From Pseudomonas sp. S31 (GTDB lineage Bacteria > Pseudomonadota > Gammaproteobacteria > Pseudomonadales > Pseudomonadaceae), in contig NZ_JACVVE010000045.1 in assembly GCF_016648105.1 (NCBI RefSeq), positions 1 through 40,000 of the forward strand: DNA of 40,000 bases. The letters are read 5' to 3'. Positions 16,216 to 27,640 of the stretch are shown here, in pieces (position 1 is the first letter of the stretch; the number at the start of each line of letters is the position of its first letter). Below the pieces are notes generated by a model. That model had not been told where the DNA came from and made no database searches. It saw only the letters and a program-made list of their open reading frames with translations. A program made the translations under genes and the position numbers.

Positions 16216-16238
16216 GAAAAAAGGGCCCGAAGGCCCTT
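16216..16238 (-). terminator. Terminator of the liv operon
   Basis: On the minus strand a 7-bp stem (AAGGGCC-TTCG-GGCCCTT, 16221-16238) is followed by a run of T. It lies just after the livF stop codon. Confidence 0.9.
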
Positions 16239-16242
16239 CCCA

Positions 16243-16944
<702 letters not shown>

Positions 16945-17708
16945 TTACGCTTCCCCCAGGTAGGCCTTGATCACATCAGGATTGTCGCGAATCTGCTCCG
17001 GCGTGCCGTCAGCCAGGGGCGTTCCCTGGTTGATGACGACGATATGGTCGGAAATGCTCATCACCAGTTTCATGTCGTGCTCGATCAGCAGCACGGTGAC
17101 GTCGTGGGACTCGCGCAGATAGGCGATCAACGCCTTGAGGTCTTCGGTCTCTTTAGGGTTCAGGCCGGCTGCCGGTTCGTCGAGCATGATGATGCGTGGC
17201 TGGGTCATCATGCAGCGGGCGATTTCCAGGCGGCGCTGCTGGCCATAGGCGAGGGTGCCGGCGGTACGGTTGGCGAACTCGGTCAGGTTGACCTTCTCCA
17301 GCCAGTACTGGGCGCGCTCCATGGCTTCCTTCTCGCTGCGGCGAAAGCCCGGGGTCTTGAACAGACCGGCGAAGAAGTTGGTGTTCAGGTGACGGTGCTG
17401 GGCGATCAGCAGATTTTCCAGCGCAGTCATTTCCTTGAACAGGCGCACGTTCTGAAAGGTCCGCACCACGCCCTTGCGGGCGATCTGGTGGCCGGCCAGG
17501 CCCTGGATCGGCTGGCCGTCGAGCAGGATGGTGCCGCCGCTGGGCTTGTAGAAGCCGGTCAGGCAGTTGAACACTGTGGTCTTGCCGGCGCCGTTCGGCC
17601 CGATCAGCGCCACCACCTGTTTTTCCTTGACGGTCAGGCCGACGCCGTTGACCGCCAACAAGCCGCCGAAGCGCATGCTCAGGCCGCTGACTTGCAGAAT
17701 TTCGCGGC

Positions 17709-17712
<4 letters not shown>
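16945..17712 (-). CDS. livG: Branched-chain amino-acid ABC transporter ATPase LivG/BraF
   Basis: This 255-residue partner ATPase of LivF has Walker A GPNGAGKTT, a LAYGQQRRLE signature (the LIV-family variant of LSGGQ) and Walker B IIMLDEPAAGL with the LivG-typical NPKETEDL after it. The Q-loop region 'VRTFQNVRLF' is typical. Its ATG overlaps the livM stop by 4 bp (ATGA), and livF follows without a gap. It hydrolyses ATP to drive high-affinity branched-chain amino-acid uptake. Confidence 0.97.
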
Positions 17713-19885
<2,173 letters not shown>

Positions 19886-20060
19886 TACAGCGCTCCTAAA
19901 AACCTGATTTGCATTTCACTGGCGGGGGGTGACCCCTGTGGCCTGCCTCGGGGTCTTCGCGACGATGGCAGGGTACGGCCAGGAAACCGCGGGTGACGGT
20001 TTTAAGATTTTCAGGTGAACCGGTTCCCGGATCGCGGGAACCTGGTCCATGAACCTCGTA

Positions 20061-20091
20061 AAACAAAGCCCACTGCTCGCACAGTGGGCTT
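20061..20091 (-). terminator. Terminator after braC
   Basis: A 10-bp stem (20066-20075 with 20082-20091) with a 6-nt loop is followed on the minus strand by TTGTTTT. It lies 24 bp after the braC stop and would keep binding-protein mRNA abundant relative to livHMGF. Confidence 0.9.
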
Positions 20092-20115
20092 CTCGGTCAG
20101 CTATTAGTCACGCAG

Positions 20116-21231
20116 TTACTGAGGGGAGACTTCGGTCTTCGGCTTGCCGAAGTGCCATTCGTAGACCACGAACTTGAAGTCCTTCAGGTCGCCCTTCTCG
20201 TCGTACGACAGGGTGCCGGTCGGGGTCTTGAAGGAGCCGTCATGGATGGCCTCGGCCACCTTGTCGGTGTCTTCGGACTTGGCCGCCTCGATACCCTTGG
20301 CGATCAGTTCCACGGCCGAGTAGGCCGGGAACACGAACGGGCCGCTCGGGTCCTTGCCGTCGGCCTTGATGGCATCGACGATGGCCTTGTTCTCCGGGTC
20401 GGCGTCGAACGACTTCGGCAGGGTCACCAGCAGGCCTTCGGAGGCGTTCTGGGCGATCTGCGAAATCGAGTCGTTACCCACGCCCTCTGGGCCCATGAAC
20501 TTGGCCTTCAGGCCTTTTTCCTGGGCTTGGCGCAGGATCAGGCCCAGCTCCGGGTGGTAGCCGCCGTAGTAGACGAAGTCGACGTTGTTCTGCTTGAGCT
20601 TCTGGATGATCGAGGAGAAGTCCTTGTCACCGGCGTTCAGGCCTTCGAAGACGGCGACCTTGGTGCCTTTCTTCTCGAGGGTCTGCTTGACCGCGGTGGC
20701 GATGCCTTCGCCGTACTGCTGCTTGTCGTGCAATACCGCGACGACCTTCGGCTTGACGAAGTCGGCGATGTAGTTGCCGGCTGCCGGGCCCTGAGCGCTG
20801 TCCAGGCCGATGGTGCGGAAGATCAGCTTGTAGCCGCGGGCGGTGATTTCCGGCGAGGTGGCGGCCGGGGTGATCATGATCACGCCTTCGTCCTCGTAGA
20901 TGTCGGACGCTGGCTGGGTGGAGCTGGAGCACAGGTGGCCGATGACGAACTTGACGCCGTCGTTGACGACTTTGTTGGCGACCGCCACGGCCTGTTTAGG
21001 GTCGCAGGCGTCGTCGTATTCCTTGGCTTCGAGCATCTTGCCATCCACGCCACCCTTGGCGTTGATGTCCTTGATGGCCTGCTTGGCGCCGATGAACTGC
21101 ATGTCGCCGTACTGGGTCACAGGGCCGGTCTTGGGGCCCGCGATCCCGATCTTGATGGTATCGGCGGCAAACGAATGGCTGGCTACCCCGGCCAGTACCA
21201 TTGCGGCGAACAGCTTGGAAATCTTGATCAT
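20116..21231 (-). CDS. braC: Branched-chain amino-acid binding protein BraC/LivK
   Basis: This 371-residue periplasmic solute-binding protein captures leucine, isoleucine, valine (and in Pseudomonas also alanine or threonine) for LivHMGF. The signal peptide ends at SHSFA (cleavage near residue 22), then ADTIKIGIAGPKTGPVTQYGDMQF. Other family features are the QAVAVANKVVNDGVKFVIGHLCSS region with conserved Cys and the late GPFVFPAYSAVELIAKG. It lies upstream of livH on the same strand with its own terminator, the arrangement of Pseudomonas bra/liv loci. Confidence 0.95.
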   Translation of the reverse strand: MIKISKLFAAMVLAGVASHSFAADTIKIGIAGPKTGPVTQYGDMQFIGAKQAIKDINAKGGVDGKMLEAKEYDDACDPKQAVAVANKVVNDGVKFVIGHLCSSSTQPASDIYEDEGVIMITPAATSPEITARGYKLIFRTIGLDSAQGPAAGNYIADFVKPKVVAVLHDKQQYGEGIATAVKQTLEKKGTKVAVFEGLNAGDKDFSSIIQKLKQNNVDFVYYGGYHPELGLILRQAQEKGLKAKFMGPEGVGNDSISQIAQNASEGLLVTLPKSFDADPENKAIVDAIKADGKDPSGPFVFPAYSAVELIAKGIEAAKSEDTDKVAEAIHDGSFKTPTGTLSYDEKGDLKDFKFVVYEWHFGKPKTEVSPQ

Positions 21232-21589
21232 AGTGCTCCACTCATTCTGTTGTAATTCTTAGAGTCCTGGCGGCCAGGTCTACAGACCGGTCGGGATATC
21301 GGCGATGGCCACGCCATGCCGCTTGCCCAACTCCCCCCGGAACATATCCCGGAACTGTACCGGTACAGTGTAGAGCCCTCTGCGAGCGCTTGAAAGCGGG
21401 CCAAAAGTGCCAAGGTCCGGGCTTGTCGCTTGGTCGACACAAAGATATGAAAAGGCGCCATCAGATTGCCTTTACCTGTTGCTGCGGCCCCTGACTTCGG
21501 GGCCAATCGACCAAATTACGTATTTGAAACCGGGTTTTTCTGCAAAAATGCCGACCTTTTCATTGGCCGGATTTCGCGGTAAACAACCC
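21232..21589. other. 358-bp intergenic region upstream of braC
   Basis: This divergent region separates braC (minus) from the DUF2288 gene (plus). It has no gene I can support. It holds a perfect 16-bp palindrome (21354-21369) and a GC hairpin (21486-21491 with 21499-21504, loop TGACTTC). The long leader of braC may carry regulation. Confidence 0.6.
21354..21369. promoter_or_regulatory. Perfect 16-bp palindrome, candidate operator
   Basis: ACTGTACCGGTACAGT is a perfect palindrome, 123 bp upstream of the braC start. It is not CTG-N10-CAG, so not a LexA box. It could be an operator for a dimeric regulator of braC or of the divergent DUF2288 gene. The protein is unknown. Confidence 0.4.
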
Positions 21590-21892
21590 ATGACTGATCA
21601 AACAAGCACCCTCTATGCCAAATTGCTCGGCGAGACGGCGACCATCGACTGGAAAGCCCTGGAGCGTTTCTGGGCCAAAGGTGACCTGATTTGGGTCGAC
21701 CCCTCCCTCGACCTGATCGCCGTTGCCGAAGCGATGGCCGAGAATCGCAGCGAGATCTTCGCCAAGTGGCGCGCTGATGGCACCGTGGGGCCGGTGTCCG
21801 CCGAACAGGCGCTAGACCTGCAAACCCGCGATCCAGAGATCTGGGCGGTGGTGGTTTCGCCGTTCATCGTGATCCAGACGAAGGCTGCCTGA
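21590..21892 (+). CDS. DUF2288 family protein
   Basis: This 100-residue soluble protein shows the DUF2288 pattern: LYAKLLGETATIDWKALERFWAKGDLIWVDPSLDLIAVAEAMAEN (split around the conserved Trp and Asp) and a C-terminal EIWAVVVSPFIVIQ. The function is unknown. ATG 21590 is chosen because the protein begins right at the conserved domain; the frame is open upstream to 21407 but those residues are not domain-like. It is monocistronic and convergent with the tubulin-like gene. Confidence 0.8.
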   Translation: MTDQTSTLYAKLLGETATIDWKALERFWAKGDLIWVDPSLDLIAVAEAMAENRSEIFAKWRADGTVGPVSAEQALDLQTRDPEIWAVVVSPFIVIQTKAA

Positions 21893-21909
21893 GTCACTGG
21901 CATGGGTAG

Positions 21910-21940
21910 GGTGCGCAAAAGTGCGCACCTGCCCCGTTTT
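21910..21940. terminator. Weak terminator-like hairpin
   Basis: An 8-bp stem (GGTGCGCA 21910-21917 with TGCGCACC 21922-21929) and a GTTTT stretch farther on lie between the convergent DUF2288 and tubulin-like genes. Confidence 0.5.
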
Positions 21941-22039
21941 GGTGCTCGTTGACGCTCAGCCGGGGTAGAGGTCGGTAACAATTCGGCGTGGCGGTAACAG
22001 TTTACGGAATGCGTAATTCCCATATCCGCTCATCACCGC

Positions 22040-24217
22040 CTAGTAATCGACCCGCCCGGTATGGCTGTTCAGCGAGATCACCCGGGTCTTGCCAATCCGG
22101 TGCCTGAAGATCTCGCGCAGGTACTTCACCGCTTTCTTCACGCATTCGCGCGAAAGGCGGATGTCGTTGATCGACACGAAGCGGCTCTTGTCGTTGATCA
22201 GCTCACGGTACTTCTTCTCGTACATCGGCTTGATCGCATACCAGTTGGTATCGAGGATCTTCGCCGGGTTTTCGAACTCGTTGAGCAGGTCGTCGATGCG
22301 TTCTTCCTCGAAGTGCTCGCTGGTGATGAACTCGAGGATGGCGTTGTCCAGGGTGTCGTCGAAGCGGTACGGGGTCCGCGCGAAGCAACGTTTGATGAAT
22401 GCCACGATCAGCGTCAGGAAGTCGTCCGACAGGCACGGGCTCTTGGCGATCAGCGTGGTCAGCGACAGGTTGGCCGAGGCGCCGATGACCAGCGCGTAGC
22501 GCTTGAGCGTGGTGTTGGGGAACAGGCTGTTGAGGTGGGTCTTGAGCCGGTTCAGGTCCATGTACGACAGCTTGTAGTCCTTGGGCAGCGAGACGATCGA
22601 CACCACCGACGAGCAATTCTTGAAGAAGTGCAGGTCGTGCAGCGCTGCAGCGTCGTAGCCCGAGGCCTGGTACTGCTCCAGGGCCGCGCGGTAGCGGCGC
22701 GATTCGATCGGCAGCAGGCTGATGCCCTCGATGGCCTGGGTCTGCTTGTTGAAGTGCGGCAGGTCGATCGAGCGCAGGAACAGGTCGTCGATGTCCAGGC
22801 GCGGCATTTCCCGCTCGAACACCTTGAACTTGTCCGAACCCTGGGCCGGGATTTCCGGGACCACCGACTCGGCATAGGCGATGGCCACTGGGCCAGCCAG
22901 GCTCATGAACAGGTCGTTGGCATCCAGGCGAATGGTTTCGCCGATGTCGATACCGGCGCGGCGGAAGTAGTTCTGGTCGTAGTCGGTGGTGACTGCCTGG
23001 GCGGTGAGGATGTTGAAGATCTGCTGGGAAATATACTGGTTGGCGTGCTTTTCCATGGCGTTGACGTCGATGTTCTGGATCGTGCCGTCGTCGCTTTCTT
23101 CGGCGTAGCGCATGATGTCGTTGGAAATCAGCATCATCGCGTTCCACGGGCGGATGCGCCCCATCACGCTGGCTTCGCTGCTGTCTTCGTTATCGAAGTT
23201 GTACGAGAAGTCCCACTCCTCCGACAGGTACTTGCACAGCAGCCGTCCTGCGTTGATGTGCAGGGCCTCGGACATTTCGCTGCGGTGGTCCGAGGCATTG
23301 GGCAGCACGCAGATGCCGCTGGTGAAGATCGGCTCGAATACGAACGAATGCCCGCTCTTGCCGTCGTTTTCCTCGGCCGGCTTGGTATCGAACGTCTTGT
23401 TCATGTAGGAGTACTGCTGGGCCAGGCCGAATTCCGAGGCCATGCCCGAGCCGGTACCGCCGCCGGCGCTGAAGATATAGAAGTACAGCCGCGACTGGTT
23501 GGCCTTGATGCCGCAGGAGTCGATCAGGTACGAGTGGATCAGCTTCCAGTCGCTGCTGGAGAAGCGCTGGGTGTCCTTGTTGAGGATGATCTTGGCCAGG
23601 TACTGGCCAAGGATCGGCGCGTTGCCCGCGCCACCGGCATGCACCTCGGACAGGTCCATGATCTTCATCTTGCTGTAGTCGCGCAGGAAGCCGCCACGTT
23701 CGCCCTTGCGCGAAAAGCGGATGCGCCCGGCGATGTCCTTGTCCAGGTCGCCCAGCATTACCAGCGGTTCTACCAGAAACACCGGCTTGGCGCCCTTGTT
23801 CTGCACCAGGCGCAGGTTCTGACGAATCCATCTTGCCGGGCTGTAGCCGGATTCCGCGCGGTTGCGGTCCTCGTTGTTGAACTCGTTGAGGAAGAAGGTA
23901 CGGGCGTTGTAGACCAGTTCGGCCACGTCCAGGGCGATGTTCGAACCACAGCGGCCGAGGCCGATCAGGCACACCGACGGGAACTGCTGCTCCAGGCGCA
24001 ACTGGTTCTCGTCCTCGATATGCAGGTTCTGCGGGAACACCATGTCGCGCAGGCCATCGAGGTTGTCGAGGATGCGCTGGATATCCTGTTCGGTGAAGTA
24101 CAGGTACTGCCCTTGCTGGGTGCTGCGCACGGGCAGCGCTTCAGCGACGGCGCTCGACGAGGTGGACGGAATCGACGACTCGGAGAGCGCATTGGCAGAA
24201 ATGTTCTTAGAGGTCAT
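22040..24217 (-). CDS. Tubulin/FtsZ-superfamily-like protein
   Basis: This 725-residue protein is much larger than FtsZ (about 390) or tubulin (about 450). Residues 1-35 are Ser/Ala rich and probably disordered. A nucleotide-binding-like Rossmann start is GLGRCGSN (86-93). The tubulin signature GGGTGSG lies at 252-258 (FSAGGGTGSGMASEFG), the T4 loop that binds GTP phosphates. A candidate T7 synergy loop RLDANDL (430-436) compares with V-D-F-A-D-V of FtsZ, with an acidic residue retained. The long C-terminal part (450-725) is helical and basic at the end. It is not FtsZ and not a known plasmid (TubZ) or phage (PhuZ) form; it may match the Pfam 'Tubulin_2' group. It is monocistronic, and filament formation is inference. 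Confidence 0.75.
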   Translation of the reverse strand: MTSKNISANALSESSIPSTSSSAVAEALPVRSTQQGQYLYFTEQDIQRILDNLDGLRDMVFPQNLHIEDENQLRLEQQFPSVCLIGLGRCGSNIALDVAELVYNARTFFLNEFNNEDRNRAESGYSPARWIRQNLRLVQNKGAKPVFLVEPLVMLGDLDKDIAGRIRFSRKGERGGFLRDYSKMKIMDLSEVHAGGAGNAPILGQYLAKIILNKDTQRFSSSDWKLIHSYLIDSCGIKANQSRLYFYIFSAGGGTGSGMASEFGLAQQYSYMNKTFDTKPAEENDGKSGHSFVFEPIFTSGICVLPNASDHRSEMSEALHINAGRLLCKYLSEEWDFSYNFDNEDSSEASVMGRIRPWNAMMLISNDIMRYAEESDDGTIQNIDVNAMEKHANQYISQQIFNILTAQAVTTDYDQNYFRRAGIDIGETIRLDANDLFMSLAGPVAIAYAESVVPEIPAQGSDKFKVFEREMPRLDIDDLFLRSIDLPHFNKQTQAIEGISLLPIESRRYRAALEQYQASGYDAAALHDLHFFKNCSSVVSIVSLPKDYKLSYMDLNRLKTHLNSLFPNTTLKRYALVIGASANLSLTTLIAKSPCLSDDFLTLIVAFIKRCFARTPYRFDDTLDNAILEFITSEHFEEERIDDLLNEFENPAKILDTNWYAIKPMYEKKYRELINDKSRFVSINDIRLSRECVKKAVKYLREIFRHRIGKTRVISLNSHTGRVDY

Positions 24218-24416
24218 AGTGCGCCATTTGCCTGGGGTGGTTGGCTGTCGGACGAGGTGTCAACTTGCCATCATGGATAACGCGGCGACTGTAGCAGTGC
24301 GCCTTTCACGGATGCGATAGGGGTTTGCCTTACTTCTTCTAAGTCTTTTTCCCTCGCACCGGCATTGCATCGTCAAAAAACCGCGCTTCTTTAATCTTCT
24401 GTCTGGAGTCCCGTTC

Positions 24417-25304
24417 ATGAGTACTGCATTGCCTGCGCTGGGGTTTGCCGGAATCGGCTTGATGGGCCTGCCGATGTGCCGGCGGCTGCTGGCGGCTGGT
24501 TACCCATTGACCGTGTGGAACCGCAGCCCAGAGAAGTGCGCTGCGTTGGTGGCCGCCGGGGCACGCCTGGCCAGCAGCCCTGCGCAGCTGAGCCGTGGCA
24601 GCGACCTGGTATTGCTGTGCCTGGCCGATACGTCGGTGGTGCGCGAAGTGGTATTCGGCGAGCAGGGCATCGCCCAGGGTGGCCGTAGTGGCCAGTTGCT
24701 GGTGGACTTTTCCAGCCTGGAACCGACCGCCACCCGTCAGATGGCCGCCGAACTGGCCGCCTTGTGCGGCATGGCCTGGTTGGATGCGCCGGTGTCTGGC
24801 GGTACCGCAGGTGCCGAGGCCGGCAGCCTGGCGATCATGGTCGGTGGTGCGGCCGCTGACCTGGCCCGGGTGCGCCCGGTGCTGGAGGTGCTCGGCCAGC
24901 GCGTGACGCACATGGGTGGGGTTGGCGCAGGGCAGGTGACCAAGGCCTGCAACCAGATGATCGTGGCCTGCAATGCGCTGGTGATTGCCGAGGTGGTGGC
25001 GTTGGCCGAGCGCTCAGGCGTGGATGCGACCCTGCTTGCCGAAGCGCTGGCCGGTGGATTCGCCGATTCCAAGCCGCTGCAGATCCTAGCACCGCAGATG
25101 GCCGAAAGCCGCTTCGAGCCGATCAAGTGGCATGTGCGTACCCTGCTCAAGGACCTCGATGGGGCCGTGAAGCTTTCCCGCGAGCAGGGGGCGGCGACGC
25201 CGCTCAGCGGCCTTGCTGCGCAACTGATGCGCTTGCACGGTGGCCAGGGTTATCTGGAAAAAGATCCGGCGACCCTGGTGGCACTGTATCGCGATCCAGA
25301 ATGA
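24417..25304 (+). CDS. 3-hydroxyisobutyrate dehydrogenase-type NAD(P) oxidoreductase
   Basis: This 295-residue member of the beta-hydroxyacid dehydrogenase family (MmsB, GarR, GlxR) has the Rossmann motif GFAGIGLMGLPM at 9-20, the substrate loop DAPVSGGTAGAEAG (123-136) and the catalytic-Lys motif GQVTKACNQ (K176, N179). The true substrate could be 3-hydroxyisobutyrate (valine breakdown), tartronate semialdehyde or succinic semialdehyde. Closeness to the bra transporter hints at valine metabolism, but other genes intervene, so I assign no symbol. ATG 24417 has CTGGAG about 10 nt upstream. Its last 101 bp overlap the 3' end of the convergent GGDEF-EAL gene. Confidence 0.9.
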   Translation: MSTALPALGFAGIGLMGLPMCRRLLAAGYPLTVWNRSPEKCAALVAAGARLASSPAQLSRGSDLVLLCLADTSVVREVVFGEQGIAQGGRSGQLLVDFSSLEPTATRQMAAELAALCGMAWLDAPVSGGTAGAEAGSLAIMVGGAAADLARVRPVLEVLGQRVTHMGGVGAGQVTKACNQMIVACNALVIAEVVALAERSGVDATLLAEALAGGFADSKPLQILAPQMAESRFEPIKWHVRTLLKDLDGAVKLSREQGAATPLSGLAAQLMRLHGGQGYLEKDPATLVALYRDPE

Positions 25305-27468
25305 ACGGCATGCGCCGGCGCTCCAGCGATTCGAGCACAGGTGGCAACTCGCCGAAGGGCAGGGGCCGGCTGAGCAGGTAGCCCTGCAGGTAGTCACAGC
25401 CGTGGTCAGCGAGAAACGCATGCTGCGCGACCGTTTCGACCCCTTCGCTGACCACTTTCAGGTGCAGGGTATGGGCCATGATGATGATGGCCTGGATGAT
25501 CTCGCAGTCCTTCTGGTTGTCAGGAACGTCCTGCAGGAACGACCGGTCGATCTTCAGCACATCCAGTGGCAGGCGCTTGAGGTAGGCGAGCGACGAGTAA
25601 CCTGTACCGAAATCGTCGATCGACAGCGCCACGCCCAAGGCTCGGATCCGCTTGAGCAGACTGATGGTGCGCGTAATGTCGCCCATCAGTGCGTTTTCCG
25701 TGACTTCCAGTTCCAGATGATGGGCACCCAGGCCAGCGTGCAGCAATGCCATCTGCACTTCGCTGGCCAGGGCGTCACGGCCCAGGGTAAGGGCCGAGCA
25801 GTTCACCGTGACCTTGAGGTCGGCGTAGCCGTGTTGGACCAGTCGGGCCAGGTCCGTGCAGGCGCGGCGTAGCACCCACAGGTCGAGATCGGCGATCAGG
25901 CCATTGGTCTCGGCGATGCCGATGAAGCGGTCCGGGCTGAGCAGGCCATGCTGCGGGTGCTCCCAGCGCACCAGCGCCTCGAGCTTGGCCACTTGGCCGT
26001 TGGCCCGGTTATAGATCGGCTGGTAGTGGACGCACAAGCCACGTTCCTCGAGCAACGCGATGCGTAGCTCCTCTTCTAGTTGCAACTCCAGGGTGGCACG
26101 GCTACGCAGGCCGTTATCGAAGAAGTGCAGGCTGTTGCGCCCGTTGCCCTTGGATTGGTAGAGCGCAAGGTCGGCGTGCTTGAGCAACTCCAGCGCGGTG
26201 AGGCCATCGTCAGGGTAGATGCTGATGCCGATGCTGGTGGTCATGACCATGCGCCGGCCGCCCAGGTCGATGGGGTCTTTCATGCGCTGCATGATGCGCT
26301 GCGCGAGGTGACGGGCTTCGTCCCGGGTCTTGAGGCTGGTGACTACGCAGAACTCGTCGCCCCCCAGACGCGCCACCAGGTCCTGGCTGCGCGTGGCTGC
26401 CTGGATGTGGTCGGCGATCACCTTGAGCAGTTCGTCCCCGGCAGCATGGCCGAGGCTGTCATTGATGCGCTTGAAATGATCGATGTCGAGAAACATCACG
26501 GCCAGGCGCTGGCCGTCGGCGACCTGCTCGGCCAGGCGTTCGGCGAACACCTGGTTGAAGCCGCGGCGGTTGAGCAGGTTGGTCAGGGCATCGTAGTGGG
26601 CCGCTTGTTGCAGCTGGGCGCGGACCTGGTCCAGCTGGTTGAGCAGGTTGCTGACCCGACGCAGGTCGTGTTCCTTGCTCTGCAGCTTCTTGTCGGCCAA
26701 GGCCGCGCTGAGGCAACTGGCGCTGATCAGCAAGGCGATGAAAGCGATGGTCAGCCCCAACTGCATGCGGTTGTCGCCTGAAACCAGGCTCAGTGGCGTG
26801 TCGTCCGTCAGTACCAGGGTCATCGCCGACATGCCGGTGAAATGGGTAGCGACGATACCGCTGGCCATCAACACGCTGGCCCCCAGCTTGAGCATCAGAT
26901 GGCGCGTGCCGTTACCCTTGCTCAGGCCGTGGGCCAGCAGCAGCGCCGCAAGGCTGGTGAGGATGGCGATGGCGATGCAGGCGAGCAGCAGCCCAGCCTG
27001 GTAATGCTGTTGTGCGCCGGTCTGCAGGGCAGCCATGCCGACAAAATGCATGCACACGATGCCCAGGCCGATGAGCACCGCGCCTTGCAGATAATGGCGT
27101 GGCCGCATGTGCTGGCGATCGAGGCTGTTCATCGCCAGCCAGGCGGCGAACAGTGCGATCAGCAGGGACAGGCCGGTCAAGGAGACGTCGTAGTGGATTT
27201 CCAGTGGTGCCTGGAACGCCAGCATGCTGATGAAGTGCATGGCCCAGATCCCCCCCGCCAGGCAGCAGGCGCCGAGCAGCCGCCAGCGACGATGGGCAGT
27301 GGGATCTTCGCCATGGGACTGACGCTCGGCCATGTCGAGGGTGGCGAAGCAGGCCGCGATGGCCACGCCATAGGCGACCATCAAGAGCAACGGTTCATGC
27401 CGGCAATCGAGGATCAGCCGACCGGTGGCCGGGAGTTCAGAGAACAGATGCAGTCCCAGCCATTCCAT
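25204..27468 (-). CDS. MHYT-GGDEF-EAL membrane c-di-GMP protein
   Basis: This 754-residue inner-membrane protein has an N-terminal MHYT sensor domain (about 25-255) with three MHxxxM-like motifs (MHFISM 77-82, MHFVGM 140-145, THFTGM 208-213). These are believed to bind metal and sense oxygen, CO or NO. GGDEF at 369-373 is intact, with an inhibitory RxxD site (RSQD, 360-363). EAL at 497-499 (HYQPIYNR, KLEALVRWEHP) and DDFGTGYSSL and KIDRSF are also present, so both cyclase and phosphodiesterase look active. ATG 27468 follows AGAGG. The final 36-residue tail overlaps the neighbouring dehydrogenase gene. Confidence 0.93.
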   Translation of the reverse strand: MEWLGLHLFSELPATGRLILDCRHEPLLLMVAYGVAIAACFATLDMAERQSHGEDPTAHRRWRLLGACCLAGGIWAMHFISMLAFQAPLEIHYDVSLTGLSLLIALFAAWLAMNSLDRQHMRPRHYLQGAVLIGLGIVCMHFVGMAALQTGAQQHYQAGLLLACIAIAILTSLAALLLAHGLSKGNGTRHLMLKLGASVLMASGIVATHFTGMSAMTLVLTDDTPLSLVSGDNRMQLGLTIAFIALLISASCLSAALADKKLQSKEHDLRRVSNLLNQLDQVRAQLQQAAHYDALTNLLNRRGFNQVFAERLAEQVADGQRLAVMFLDIDHFKRINDSLGHAAGDELLKVIADHIQAATRSQDLVARLGGDEFCVVTSLKTRDEARHLAQRIMQRMKDPIDLGGRRMVMTTSIGISIYPDDGLTALELLKHADLALYQSKGNGRNSLHFFDNGLRSRATLELQLEEELRIALLEERGLCVHYQPIYNRANGQVAKLEALVRWEHPQHGLLSPDRFIGIAETNGLIADLDLWVLRRACTDLARLVQHGYADLKVTVNCSALTLGRDALASEVQMALLHAGLGAHHLELEVTENALMGDITRTISLLKRIRALGVALSIDDFGTGYSSLAYLKRLPLDVLKIDRSFLQDVPDNQKDCEIIQAIIIMAHTLHLKVVSEGVETVAQHAFLADHGCDYLQGYLLSRPLPFGELPPVLESLERRRMPFILDRDTVPPGSPDLFPDNPGHRASASVAQQGR

Positions 27469-27604
27469 TGATTGCCTCTTCGTCGCAGATTGCATGACGG
27501 TTGCAGAGGCATTATAGGAAGGCTGAATCGACCTTGCGCCAATAATGGCACATTGCTTTCTATGATTTGGATATAAGTCCGATAGCCGGGAGTTCTAAGC
27601 AAGC

Positions 27605-27632
27605 CCCCATCGCCGCTCGACCGGCGATGGGG
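27605..27632 (-). terminator. Hairpin terminator after rapA
   Basis: An 11-bp stem (CCCCATCGCCG with CGGCGATGGGG, 6-nt loop) follows the rapA stop by 8 bp. The T stretch is poor, so strength is uncertain. Confidence 0.7.
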
Positions 27633-27640
27633 AGATTGGC

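Noticed and set aside
22061..24280. 739-codon open frame antisense to the tubulin-like gene
   Set aside because: The translated sequence is of low-complexity Val/Gly/Asp/His type, without motifs; the minus-strand frame carries clear GTP-binding motifs.
24417..25304. Naming the gene mmsB or garR
   Set aside because: The motifs define the enzyme family but not the substrate, and no pathway partners are adjacent.
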